Positions 1 through 6,080 of a stretch of 10,908 bases of DNA are shown here, in pieces. The stretch spans positions 1-10,908 of the forward strand of contig CANRCU010000052.1 of the NCBI GenBank assembly GCA_947629215.1, given 5' to 3'. Source of the stretch: an uncultured Clostridia bacterium. GTDB lineage: Bacteria > Bacillota > Clostridia > Lachnospirales > CAG-274. Both the position numbers and the translations under genes were made by a program. The notes beneath the pieces were generated by a model, which ran no database searches, was not told the DNA's origin, and saw nothing but the letters and a program-made list of their open reading frames with translations. The first letter of the stretch is position 1; the number at the start of each line of letters is the position of its first letter.

Positions 1-427
1 TAAAAGAGTTCTGCGCTTTGATACAAGCTATTTCGTTGCCGTTGATGTCACGGAATATGAGTCTGTAAGAAAATACAAACTTTAACTCTATATCCCAATA
101 TCCGGGACGGAACGGGTTTGGTTTTTTGCCAAGAACGGTAACGCTTTTGGCTTTAAGGTTTTCGATGCTGACCGATGCGGAATCCTGCGGAGGACGGATA
201 ACGTCGCCTGCGTTAAGGGTATAACCGCAGCAGTTTGTGTCACAGGCTGCGCGCGCAGGACCTAAGTCGTCCGCTGTAAGGCATTCCTGCAATCTGCAAA
301 AATCATATACTTTAAGAGCGATAACACACTCGTCTTTGGTGGCGCTGCTCGTGCCGTTTATTTGGCTGCCGAGAACTTCGGTATTGTCACAACCGCAGTT
401 GTTATTAGTCGATTCAAAAGCTGACAT
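1..427 (-). CDS. Cysteine-rich clostridial hypothetical protein, N-terminal part (runs off left edge)
   Basis: This is an open frame on the minus strand from an ATG at 427 to the window edge, giving 142 residues with no stop. An AGGAGGA ribosome binding site (437-443) lies 9 bases upstream of the ATG, which fixes the start. The protein begins MSAFESTNNNCGCDN and has cysteine motifs (CGC near the start, C-R-L-Q-E-C around residue 55, a CC pair around residue 77). It then has a hydrophilic stretch with PNPFRPGYWDIELKF near residue 115. There is no signal peptide and no membrane segment. From memory this resembles a conserved clostridial family with a 'YD.CR.Q.CL...LGPARA' core, but I cannot name the family or its function. 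A spore-associated role is only a guess. It lies downstream of the EF-G2 terminator and so has its own transcription start. Confidence 0.75.
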   Translation of the reverse strand, partial: MSAFESTNNNCGCDNTEVLGSQINGTSSATKDECVIALKVYDFCRLQECLTADDLGPARAACDTNCCGYTLNAGDVIRPPQDSASVSIENLKAKSVTVLGKKPNPFRPGYWDIELKFVFSYRLIFRDINGNEIACIKAQNSF

Positions 428-591
428 AATATATGATCCTCCTTTTTTTTGTTGTTTTCTCTCCTGATAATATGATATTGAAAAGGCGGAAAAGTGTGAC
501 TGTAAATGGCGCACACCTCCTTTTGAAAAAGGCGGTATATATAATGATTGAGTAACAAGGAAAATTCTCTTATTTCAGTTTTATTTGCACA
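428..591. other. Intergenic region upstream of the cysteine-rich gene
   Basis: No gene is supported here. The region must carry the promoter of the leftward gene, but I see no convincing -35/-10 pair. It contains an imperfect hairpin at 516-535 (CCTCC-TTTT against AAAA-GGCGG, one mismatch). Read on the minus strand, this hairpin includes an AAGGAGGTG Shine-Dalgarno-like stretch with no start codon at a usable distance. The short open frame that crosses it overlaps the real gene in another frame and looks accidental. Confidence 0.4.
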
Positions 592-622
592 GAAAAAGTG
601 GTGCGGAAATGTCCACACCACT
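592..622 (-). terminator. Rho-independent terminator of the EF-G2 gene
   Basis: Read on the minus strand, AGTGGTG pairs with CACCACT and the inner GGA pairs with TCC around a 4-base loop, with one mismatch (597-622). A run of five T follows at 597-593. It lies 40 bases behind the EF-G2 stop codon. On the plus strand the hairpin is followed by mixed A/T, so the leftward direction is the better one. Confidence 0.8.
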
Positions 623-661
623 ATTAAAAATTTTTAAAATTATATTATACGACAAGGAGTT

Positions 662-2752
662 TTACTTATCGGATTCAGCCTTTCTTGCTGCAATTACCTT
701 ATCCTGTATATCCTTGGGCGCTTCTTCGTAGCGTGCAAATTCAAGTGTATATCTGCCCCTGCCCTGTGTCATACTTCTAAGGTCGGTCGAATAATTTGCC
801 ATTTCGCCGATGGGTACTTCAACGCTTATATTCTGTTTACCCTTTTCGTCCTTTTCCATACCAAGGATACGTCCGCGGCGTTTATTCATATCGCCCATAA
901 CATCGCCCGTGTAATCATCGGGAACAATGACCGTGACAGATGCAATAGGCTCCATAATGCACGGTTTTGATGCGGGGTCTGCGAAAGCGTCTTTGACCGC
1001 CATAACAGTAGCTGTTTTGAATGCCATTTCGGAGGAATCCACCGGGTGGTATGAACCGTCCACAAGTGTAGCTTTCAAGCCAACAATGGGATAACCTGCA
1101 ATAGGACCTGCTTTAACGCTGTCCTGAAGACCTTTTTCAACAGCCGGGAAATACTGTTTCGGCACAGAACCGCCGAATATCTTTTCTTCAAAGATATAAG
1201 GTGTTGTCAGATCGCCCGAAGGTTCAAAATCAATGGCAACATCGCCGTACTGACCGTGACCGCCCGATTGTTTTTTATATTTGCTTCTGATAGATACTTT
1301 GCCCCTTATTTTCTCTCTGTACGGGATAACGGGTTCGGAAAGCTCTACATCTATCTTATATTTATTTTTTAATTTATTTACGAATACGTCCATGTGCGTA
1401 TCGCCGACAGCCGCAACAACAGACTGTTTTGTTTCTTTATCAACGGAGAACAATATTGTTTTGTCCTCCTCCATGATTTTGGAAACAGCGCCCGCAAGCT
1501 TATCTTCGTCGCCCTTTGCCTTTGGCTTGACAGCCATTTTCATAAGCGACTGTGGATACTCGATAGGCGGCATCTCAACAGGTCTTGAAGCGTCCGCAAG
1601 CGTATCGTTCGTGCTTGTGTTCTGCAATTTTGCAACTGCGCCTATATCGCCTGCTTTCAGCTCGTCGACTTCGATTTGCTCTTTACCGCGCAAAACATAT
1701 ATATGACCTATCTTTTCGGCAATATTTTTATTTACGTTTTTGACCATCGCATCTTTTTTAAGCACACCGGAACATACCTTAAATATGCTCAGACGACCGA
1801 CATAGGGGTCTGCTATCGTTTTGAAAACGAATGCCGAGAACGGGTCGTTCTCATCACAGTTGATCTCGACGGAATCTTCCGTTTTGGGGTTGATAGCCTC
1901 AACGGTGGGTCTTACTTTACCCGTCGGAGGTATGAATTTGTTTATATCGTTCATAAGTACACGGATACCGATAGTATATGTTGCCGCGCCCAAAATAACG
2001 GGTGTAACGGTACCGTCCACAATACCTATCTGCAAACCGCGGTTTATTTCATCTTCCGTAAAGCTTTCTTCCGCAAAGAATTTTTCCATTAATTCGTCGT
2101 CTGTTTCGGCAACGGCCTCTTCTATCATGGTACGCATGGTTTCTACCTCGTCCTCCATGCCTGCGGGCATATCGCAAGGCTCTACCATACCGTTTTCAAA
2201 CTTACGGCCTTTTCTTCTTATGGCGTTTACAAAGCCGACAAACTTGCCGCCCTCATAGAAAGGCACTTGCAGCGGCGCAATGGATTTGCCGAAAACCTGT
2301 TTAAGGCTGTCTATTATATCTTCGATATGAACGTTTTCGTCATCCATATCATTGACAAATATCATTTTCGGTACGTTCATATCGGTAGCCAGCTCCCAAG
2401 CCTTTTCCGTGCCGACTTCGATACCCGATTTGCCGTTTACAACAATAAGCGCAAGGTCTGCAACGGAAAGAGCCTGCCTTACTTCGCCCTCAAAGTCAAA
2501 GTAACCGGGAGTGTCGATAAAGTTTATCTTTTCGTCAAGCCACTCAACAGGGATTATCGATGCGTTGATAGAAACTTTACGTTTTATTTCTTCGGGGTCG
2601 TAATCGCTGACGGTGTTGCCCTCTTCGGTGCGTCCAAAACGCTTTGTTACGCCGCTGACATGCAGACAAGCCTCGGCAATAGTCGTTTTGCCGCAGCCGC
2701 TGTGACCGAGTATTGCGACATTTCTGATCTCATTTGCAGAATAGCTTTTCAT
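662..2752 (-). CDS. EF-G-like translational GTPase (EF-G2 type)
   Basis: A protein of 696 residues, the length of elongation factor G. The GTPase domain comes first: P-loop GHSGCGKTT (about 16-24), switch region EEIKRKVSI (54-62), DTPGYFDF (80-87), and a G4 motif reading NDMD (134-137) instead of NKxD. Domains II to V follow, with the EF-G domain IV/V region in the last 230 residues. The P-loop differs from the AHIDAGKTT of true EF-G, and switch I lacks the usual RGIT. This places it with the EF-G-like paralogues called EF-G2, whose role is not well settled; binding to the ribosome is inferred from the family. I chose the ATG at 2752 because AGGTGA (2761-2766) sits 8 bases upstream. A GTG at 2764 would overlap that site. 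It is probably monocistronic, with its own terminator, and has two inverted repeats in its upstream region. Confidence 0.9.
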   Translation of the reverse strand: MKSYSANEIRNVAILGHSGCGKTTIAEACLHVSGVTKRFGRTEEGNTVSDYDPEEIKRKVSINASIIPVEWLDEKINFIDTPGYFDFEGEVRQALSVADLALIVVNGKSGIEVGTEKAWELATDMNVPKMIFVNDMDDENVHIEDIIDSLKQVFGKSIAPLQVPFYEGGKFVGFVNAIRRKGRKFENGMVEPCDMPAGMEDEVETMRTMIEEAVAETDDELMEKFFAEESFTEDEINRGLQIGIVDGTVTPVILGAATYTIGIRVLMNDINKFIPPTGKVRPTVEAINPKTEDSVEINCDENDPFSAFVFKTIADPYVGRLSIFKVCSGVLKKDAMVKNVNKNIAEKIGHIYVLRGKEQIEVDELKAGDIGAVAKLQNTSTNDTLADASRPVEMPPIEYPQSLMKMAVKPKAKGDEDKLAGAVSKIMEEDKTILFSVDKETKQSVVAAVGDTHMDVFVNKLKNKYKIDVELSEPVIPYREKIRGKVSIRSKYKKQSGGHGQYGDVAIDFEPSGDLTTPYIFEEKIFGGSVPKQYFPAVEKGLQDSVKAGPIAGYPIVGLKATLVDGSYHPVDSSEMAFKTATVMAVKDAFADPASKPCIMEPIASVTVIVPDDYTGDVMGDMNKRRGRILGMEKDEKGKQNISVEVPIGEMANYSTDLRSMTQGRGRYTLEFARYEEAPKDIQDKVIAARKAESDK

Positions 2753-2790
2753 AAGTAAAATCACCTCATAGTTTTATTTTTCTACAAAAA

Positions 2791-2828
2791 TTGTTTATGT
2801 TTTCGGTGTCATATGTAAACATAAACAA
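2791..2828 (-). promoter_or_regulatory. Perfect 12-bp inverted repeat upstream of the EF-G2 gene
   Basis: TTGTTTATGTTT (2791-2802) and its exact complement AAACATAAACAA (2817-2828) are separated by 14 bases. The repeat lies 39 to 76 bases ahead of the EF-G2 start. It could be an operator for a dimeric repressor or a hairpin in the 5' untranslated region. Position and symmetry are seen; the function is inferred. Confidence 0.5.
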
Positions 2829-2853
2829 CACTCTTAACTTATACTATTCTGCA

Positions 2854-2917
2854 CGATTGTGAAATTTCCTTTATTTTTTTCGGAAAAATTTAAAAATTTA
2901 TACAAATTTTACAATCG
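2854..2917. repeat. Long inverted repeat, 14-base arms
   Basis: CGATTGTGAAATTT (2854-2867) is complementary to AAATTTTACAATCG (2904-2917) except for one position that becomes a G:T pair. The 36-base spacer is almost pure A/T. It lies about 100 bases upstream of the EF-G2 start and next to the shorter inverted repeat. It may be part of the same regulatory region. Confidence 0.45.
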
Positions 2918-3007
2918 GGTATTTTTTCTTTTTGTCCGACTGCTTTTTACACGTTTTTCAAAGCCTTTGTATTCGGCTGAGGCTTGAGATACTACCTAAT
3001 ATAAAGG

Positions 3008-3038
3008 TAAAAACTTGCCGATCACCCATCGGTCAAGT
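3008..3038 (-). terminator. Rho-independent terminator of gpr
   Basis: On the minus strand ACTTG-A-CCGAT pairs with ATCGG-CAAGT with one bulged A (3013-3038), followed by TTTTT. It lies 36 bases behind the gpr stop codon. Confidence 0.8.
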
Positions 3039-3073
3039 GCAAGCATTTTATTCAAGAATAAGACAAGATGCTC

Positions 3074-4039
3074 TTAATTTTCCAAAAATTCTCCCAAGAG
3101 CGGGTTAAGCGCCGAATTAAGCGCGCGGCTTATAATATTTGAGAGTCCGTTTATAACCTCGTCTACCTCTTTGGGCGTAACGAACATATTCTCGGTATAC
3201 GGTTCAAGAATATGCCGTATAAGTTCGTATTTTTCATCGGATGAAAGGCTGCAAAGCGTTTTGCCGAGGGTCTTATCAAAATGCTTTTCAATATCGTCAA
3301 GCATAATATCAAGGGTATCGTTCACAAGCGTTGCGGCGTCAACGACCGTAGGCACACCTATTGCCACGACAGGCACGCCAAGGGTCTGTTGGTTAAGCCC
3401 GTTACGTCTGTTGCCGACGCCTGCGCCAGGTTCGACCCCGGTATCCGCCATTTGTATGGTCGCATTTATGCGTCCGGCGCGTCTGGCGGCAAGGGCGTCT
3501 ATTGCAATAATAAGGTCGGGTCTTGTGCGGTCGACTATGCCGCGGAGTATCTCTAATGTTTCGATGCCGGTCACACCCATAACTCCGGGGCTGACGGACG
3601 CCACCGAGCGCACATTTTCATCCGGGAAAACAGCATTATCACGGATATGTCGTGTAACAAGTATCTTGCCTGCCGTGCGCGGACCGAGGGCGTCGGGCGT
3701 AACACGGCGGTTGCCCAAGCCTGCGACCAAAACAGAGGCGTTGTCATCAAGTTTATGCAATTTTAAAAGATATTTTCGCAAAAGCTCTGCTATGCGTTTG
3801 TGCGCGTCGGGGTCGTTTATCTTCATATAAGGGCTTTCTATGGTGATGTAGTTTCCTATGGGCTTACCTGCCGCCTTTGCGCCGTTTTCGTTGGTGATAT
3901 GCACCCATGTGACGATGGTGTCGGGCAGCTCACAGTCCTCACGGGTAACTTCAATGCCGTCTGTCTTGCCGTCGTTTGCACGTGTCAGCTGTTCGGCAGC
4001 CTCAAGCGCAAGGTCGGTATATGGTGAGAAGTTTTTCAT
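3074..4039 (-). CDS. gpr: Germination protease GPR
   Basis: An aspartic-type peptidase of family A25 (321 residues). It degrades small acid-soluble spore proteins when a spore germinates and releases amino acids for outgrowth. The two family aspartates are visible in VTPDALGP (D116) and AIDALAAR (D181), 65 residues apart, about as in the Bacillus enzyme. The N-terminal TDLALE (8-13) resembles the SASP cleavage site and is probably where the zymogen matures itself. I chose the ATG at 4039 because GGAG (4047-4050) lies 7 bases ahead. An ATG 7 codons upstream has no ribosome binding site. The gene is divergent from rpsT, an arrangement also known in Bacillus. Expression in the forespore by sigma-G would be expected, but I see no clear CATnnTA-like -10 element. 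Confidence 0.95.
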   Translation of the reverse strand: MKNFSPYTDLALEAAEQLTRANDGKTDGIEVTREDCELPDTIVTWVHITNENGAKAAGKPIGNYITIESPYMKINDPDAHKRIAELLRKYLLKLHKLDDNASVLVAGLGNRRVTPDALGPRTAGKILVTRHIRDNAVFPDENVRSVASVSPGVMGVTGIETLEILRGIVDRTRPDLIIAIDALAARRAGRINATIQMADTGVEPGAGVGNRRNGLNQQTLGVPVVAIGVPTVVDAATLVNDTLDIMLDDIEKHFDKTLGKTLCSLSSDEKYELIRHILEPYTENMFVTPKEVDEVINGLSNIISRALNSALNPLLGEFLEN

Positions 4040-4103
4040 AAAATATCTCCTTTTGAGCATAAATATTTTGTTATATTTTTTGCCGGAAAAATAAAATTAT
4101 ACA

Positions 4104-4132
4104 TTGACTTATATTTGAAAAAAATGTATAAT
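4104..4132 (+). promoter_or_regulatory. Sigma-A promoter of rpsT
   Basis: The -35 box is TTGACT (4104-4109), the spacer is exactly 17 bases, and the -10 box is a perfect TATAAT (4127-4132). It lies 105 bases upstream of the rpsT start, which leaves a leader of about 100 bases. Confidence 0.9.
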
Positions 4133-4139
4133 ATTAAAT

Positions 4140-4200
4140 GTGCCGGTTGGGCAGGTGCGTTCGTTGCGCATCATAAAACCCCTCTAAACCCCAATGGCAC
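4140..4200 (+). promoter_or_regulatory. Structured 5' leader of rpsT
   Basis: Beginning right behind the promoter, GTGCC..TTGGG (4140-4151) pairs with CCCAA.GGCAC (4190-4200) across a 2x1 internal loop. Inside it a second stem (4154-4160 with 4166-4172, two wobble pairs, 5-base loop) forms. S20 synthesis is feedback-controlled in E. coli by another mechanism. I do not recall a described leader of this type for Firmicutes, so the regulatory role is inferred from structure and position. Confidence 0.45.
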
Positions 4201-4237
4201 GGTACAGCTTGTTTATTTATATATCGGAGGAATAAAA

Positions 4238-4501
4238 ATGGCTAATATCAAATCGGCTAAAAAAAGAATTTTAGTTATCAATAAGAAAACAATACGTAAT
4301 AAAATGATACGTTCTGCTGTAAAGACTTCGGTCAAAAAAGTTGTTGCAGCTATCAACGCAGGCGATAAGGCAGCCGCTCAGACAGCTTTTGTTGCTGCAA
4401 CAAAGGCAATAGATATGGCTTGCTCAAAGGGCGTTTATCACAAAAATAATGCCGCAAGAAAGAAATCAAGGCTTGCAAAGGCTATAAACAAAATTGCATG
4501 A
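4238..4501 (+). CDS. rpsT: Small ribosomal subunit protein bS20
   Basis: An 87-residue basic helical protein beginning MANIKSAKKRI and ending AKAINKIA. This is the typical S20 pattern with lysine/arginine-rich helices and the motif RNKMIRSAVKT in the middle. It binds 16S rRNA early in assembly of the small subunit. The start is fixed by CGGAGG (4225-4230), 7 bases ahead. An in-frame upstream extension to 4115 would begin inside the promoter region and is not real. The gene has its own promoter and a hairpin terminator, so it is monocistronic. Confidence 0.97.
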   Translation: MANIKSAKKRILVINKKTIRNKMIRSAVKTSVKKVVAAINAGDKAAAQTAFVAATKAIDMACSKGVYHKNNAARKKSRLAKAINKIA

Positions 4502-4507
4502 TCAAGT

Positions 4508-4538
4508 AAATGGGGTGTGCATAGTGCGCACCCCATTT
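4508..4538 (+). terminator. Terminator hairpin behind rpsT
   Basis: AAATGGGGTG (4508-4517) pairs perfectly with CACCCCATTT (4529-4538) around an 11-base loop, 6 bases after the rpsT stop. The T run is short (three T inside the stem), so termination may be partial. A longer inverted repeat, CATGATCA (4497-4504) with TGATCATG (4564-4571), encloses it and includes the rpsT stop codon. Confidence 0.7.
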
Positions 4539-4629
4539 GAAGTCAATGTCCGCTTATGCTGTGTGATCATGACCGACACCCGAACAAAGGTGTTTTACCG
4601 ATAATCGGGAAGGAATGCTTAAAAATATA

Positions 4630-4658
4630 TTGACAAATCATTTGCGGTATGATATTAT
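4630..4658 (+). promoter_or_regulatory. Promoter of tRNA-Thr
   Basis: TTGACA (4630-4635), a 17-base spacer and TATTAT (4653-4658), ending 28 bases ahead of the mature tRNA. A TATAAT three bases further down has a 20-base spacer and fits less well. Confidence 0.85.
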
Positions 4659-4686
4659 AATAATGTTGTTGATGAACTTTATATAT

Positions 4687-4759
4687 GCTACTGTGGCTCA
4701 GTTGGTAGAGCAGCGCATTCGTAATGCGCGGGTCGCAGGTTCAAGTCCTGTCAGTAGCT
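4687..4759 (+). tRNA. tRNA-Thr, anticodon CGU
   Basis: A 73-base cloverleaf. The 7-bp acceptor stem GCTACTG pairs with CAGTAGC, the D arm is GCTCAGTTGGTAGAGC, and the anticodon stem GCGCA/TGCGC encloses the loop TTCGTAA. The T arm is GCAGG-TTCAAGT-CCTGT. The anticodon CGT reads ACG (threonine). The discriminator base is T and the CCA end is not encoded, so it must be added after transcription. It is transcribed alone, between its own promoter and terminator. Confidence 0.95.
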
Positions 4760-4768
4760 TCCTATCGT

Positions 4769-4800
4769 GGGGGTGTCGTTTTGCGACAGCCCCTTTTCTT
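4769..4800 (+). terminator. Terminator behind tRNA-Thr
   Basis: GGGGGTGTCG (4769-4778) pairs with CGACAGCCCC (4784-4793) with one mismatch, followed by TTTTCTT. It lies 10 bases past the tRNA. Confidence 0.9.
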
Positions 4801-4830
4801 CCGCATAATTGAAAATATTTCAAAAAATGC

Positions 4831-4859
4831 TTGACATCTTGATACAATTAGTGTAAAAT
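4831..4859 (+). promoter_or_regulatory. Promoter of the rplM-rpsI operon
   Basis: TTGACA (4831-4836), a 17-base spacer and TAAAAT (4854-4859). The operon's first gene starts 250 bases downstream, so the transcript has a leader of about 240 bases. Confidence 0.9.
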
Positions 4860-4878
4860 AAATATGTTTTGAACTGTG

Positions 4879-4912
4879 ACTGTTGCATTTGACAGACACA
4901 AATGCGAACGGT
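4879..4912 (+). promoter_or_regulatory. Probable L13 (rplM) leader hairpin
   Basis: ACTGTT-GCATTTG (4879-4891) pairs with CAAATGC-(G)-AACGGT (4899-4912). This is a 13-bp stem with one bulged G, one G:T pair and a 7-base loop, starting about 13 bases after the expected transcription start. A short structured leader at the 5' end of rplM transcripts is known in Firmicutes as the L13 leader (autogenous control by L13 is proposed). Assignment rests on position and shape; a covariance-model match was not run. Confidence 0.55.
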
Positions 4913-5002
4913 GATAGATATATCGGCCTTTTTTCGGACATTTTCGGCTTACGGTTCATTGTTTGGGATAAGAATGTTATCAAAGCTTGGTTTTTGCTCT
5001 GC

Positions 5003-5072
5003 TTCTTATATTTTTGTATTATATCATAAGAAACAAACAAAAGAAAATTTATTTTCGGTGTGTTCTTATGAT
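5003..5072 (+). promoter_or_regulatory. Mutually exclusive stems in the rplM leader
   Basis: The segment ATCATAAGAA (5023-5032) can pair with TTCTTAT upstream (5003-5009, 7 bp) or, better, with TTCTTATGAT downstream (5063-5072, a perfect 10 bp). The two pairings share the same strand and exclude each other. The second would sit 20 to 30 bases ahead of the ribosome binding site at 5094-5100. Neither stem is followed by a T run. If it regulates, control of translation or RNA stability is more likely than termination. Confidence 0.4.
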
Positions 5073-5108
5073 TTGTATTTTGAACAGTTTTTGAAAGGGG
5101 ATTTTCCG

Positions 5109-5546
5109 ATGAGAACAACATTTATAGCTAAAACAGCTGAAATAGACAGAAAATGGTATGTTGTTGATGCAACAGGCCATACATTGGGCAGACTTGCTTC
5201 CGAAGTTGCAAGTGTTCTTCGCGGTAAGAACAAGCCTATATATACGCCTCATCTTGATACGGGCGATTATGTTATAATAATCAACGCAGACAAGATAAAG
5301 GTCACAGGCAAAAAGCTCGATAAAAAGTTATACAGAACCCACAGCGACTATGTAGGCGGTTTCAAGGAGGTAACTTTAAGAGAAAAACTTGATAAAAAAC
5401 CCGAAGATGTTTTGATCCATGCGATCAAGGGTATGCTTCCTAAGAATACTCTCGGTAAGAATATGTTAAAGAAACTTCATGTTTATGCAGGCAGTGAGCA
5501 TAATCATCAGGCTCAGGCTCCCGAAGTTCTGGAAATCAAGTATTAA
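5109..5546 (+). CDS. rplM: Large ribosomal subunit protein uL13
   Basis: A 145-residue protein with the L13 features in order: KWYVVDATGHTLGRLAS (about 15-31), YTPHLDTGDYVIIINADKI (about 45-63), RTHSDYVGGFKE, and the C-terminal IKGMLPKNTLGKNMLKKLHVYAG followed by EHNHQAQAPEVLEI. It is an early 23S rRNA binding protein. The start is fixed by AAAGGGG (5094-5100), 8 bases ahead. The open frame continues upstream to 4902, but that extension crosses the leader hairpins and is not coding. The gene is first in the operon and followed by rpsI after 20 bases. Confidence 0.98.
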   Translation: MRTTFIAKTAEIDRKWYVVDATGHTLGRLASEVASVLRGKNKPIYTPHLDTGDYVIIINADKIKVTGKKLDKKLYRTHSDYVGGFKEVTLREKLDKKPEDVLIHAIKGMLPKNTLGKNMLKKLHVYAGSEHNHQAQAPEVLEIKY

Positions 5547-5566
5547 TCGGTTTAGGAGGATAGATC

Positions 5567-5959
5567 ATGGCAGCAGCTAAATATTATGGTACAGGCAGAA
5601 GAAAAAGTTCGGTCGCAAGGGTTTATCTTGTACCGGGTAACGGAAAAATCACTATAAATAAAAGAGATATTGACGAATATTTCGGTCTTGAAACATTGAA
5701 AGTTATCGTTAGACAGCCCCTTGTTCTGACAAATACACTCGCTAAGTTCGATGTTAAAGTCAATGTTTGCGGCGGTGGTACAACAGGTCAGGCAGGCGCT
5801 ATCAGACACGGTATATCAAGGGCGCTTCTTGAAGCAGACGAAGACCTTAGACCGTCTTTGAAAAAAGCAGGTTTCCTGACAAGAGATCCAAGAATGAAAG
5901 AAAGAAAGAAGTACGGCTTAAAAGGCGCAAGACGTGCTCCTCAGTTCTCGAAGAGATAA
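5567..5959 (+). CDS. rpsI: Small ribosomal subunit protein uS9
   Basis: A 130-residue protein with YYGTGRRKSSVARVYL at the N-terminus, GGGTTGQAGAIRHGISRALL in the middle and the conserved tail KYGLKGARRAPQFSKR, whose last residues reach the ribosomal P site. The start follows AGGAGGA (5554-5560) by 6 bases. It is cotranscribed with rplM. Its last codons, stop and terminator belong to the left copy of a direct repeat whose right copy lies 4658 bases downstream. The gene was therefore the insertion point of the island behind it but is complete. Confidence 0.98.
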   Translation: MAAAKYYGTGRRKSSVARVYLVPGNGKITINKRDIDEYFGLETLKVIVRQPLVLTNTLAKFDVKVNVCGGGTTGQAGAIRHGISRALLEADEDLRPSLKKAGFLTRDPRMKERKKYGLKGARRAPQFSKR

Positions 5960-6006
5960 TTTTATATGCTTATACAAACCTCGGAAACGGTTGTTTTCGG
6001 GGTTTT
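5948..6006 (+). repeat. Direct repeat, left copy (rpsI 3' end plus terminator)
   Basis: This 59-base segment recurs at 10606-10664 with three mismatches, all in a 4-base stretch between stop codon and terminator (5972-5975). It begins in the last serine codon of rpsI (TCG AAG AGA TAA) and ends in the first T's of the terminator. Beyond it the two flanks are unrelated. It marks the left end of the restriction-modification island. Confidence 0.9.
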
Positions 6007-6012
6007 ATTTTT
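5976..6012 (+). terminator. Rho-independent terminator of rplM-rpsI
   Basis: AAACCTCGGAAAC (5976-5988) pairs along all 13 positions (two G:T) with GTTTTCGGGGTTT (5993-6005) around the loop GGTT, followed by a T-rich run. It separates rpsI from the island. Confidence 0.92.
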
Positions 6013-6022
6013 CTTTACAAAT

Positions 6023-6059
6023 CAGGTTTGTTTTGATAAAATGTTTATATAATATACAT
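6023..6059 (+). promoter_or_regulatory. Probable promoter of the restriction-modification operon
   Basis: An AT-rich stretch holds TATAAT (6048-6053) and TTGTTT (6028-6033). The spacing to that TATAAT is only 14 bases; TTGTTT with AATATA (6051-6056) gives 17. A near-palindrome, ATGTTTATA..ATATACAT (6041-6059), overlaps the -10 region and could be an operator, though AT-rich DNA makes this unsure. It lies between the rpsI terminator and the vsr start. Confidence 0.45.
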
Positions 6060-6080
6060 ATTTTTTATTTAGGTGATATT

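Larger units (their letters stand above)
2753..3073. other. 321-base gap between gpr and the EF-G2 gene
   Basis: No gene is visible here on either strand. The region is very AT-rich. It holds the gpr terminator (3008-3038), a weak AAGCCT/AGGCTT hairpin at about 2964-2987, a long AT-rich inverted repeat (2854-2917), and a perfect 12-base inverted repeat (2791-2828) just ahead of the EF-G2 ribosome binding site. The EF-G2 promoter must lie here, but no -35/-10 pair with good spacing stands out. Confidence 0.6.

Noticed and set aside
358..621. 87-codon minus-strand frame
   Set aside because: It starts inside the EF-G2 terminator and overlaps the better supported cysteine-rich gene in another frame.
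2267..2758. 163-codon plus-strand frame opposite the EF-G2 gene
   Set aside because: It lies fully antisense to a clear GTPase gene, its translation has no recognisable pattern, and there is no ribosome binding site. Other long antisense frames at 1281-1706, 1676-2092 and 1821-2258 are the same kind of shadow.
3171..3830. 219-codon plus-strand frame opposite gpr
   Set aside because: It is a shadow of the gpr codon pattern; the gpr active-site motifs are unambiguous on the minus strand.
4040..4103. Sigma-G promoter of gpr
   Set aside because: It is expected from the biology, and a GTATA-like element is present on the minus strand, but no -10 match at proper spacing was found, so it is not listed as a feature.
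4115..4237. In-frame upstream extension of rpsT
   Set aside because: It would begin inside the promoter spacer. MANIKSAKKR at 4238 is the canonical S20 start.
4902..5108. In-frame upstream extension of rplM
   Set aside because: The extension runs through the leader stems, the sequence is unlike any L13 N-terminus, and the normal start at 5109 has a good ribosome binding site.
5934..6080. In-frame upstream extension of vsr
   Set aside because: It overlaps the rpsI end and the terminator hairpin. The GTG at 6081 with AGGTGA ahead begins at the conserved family start.
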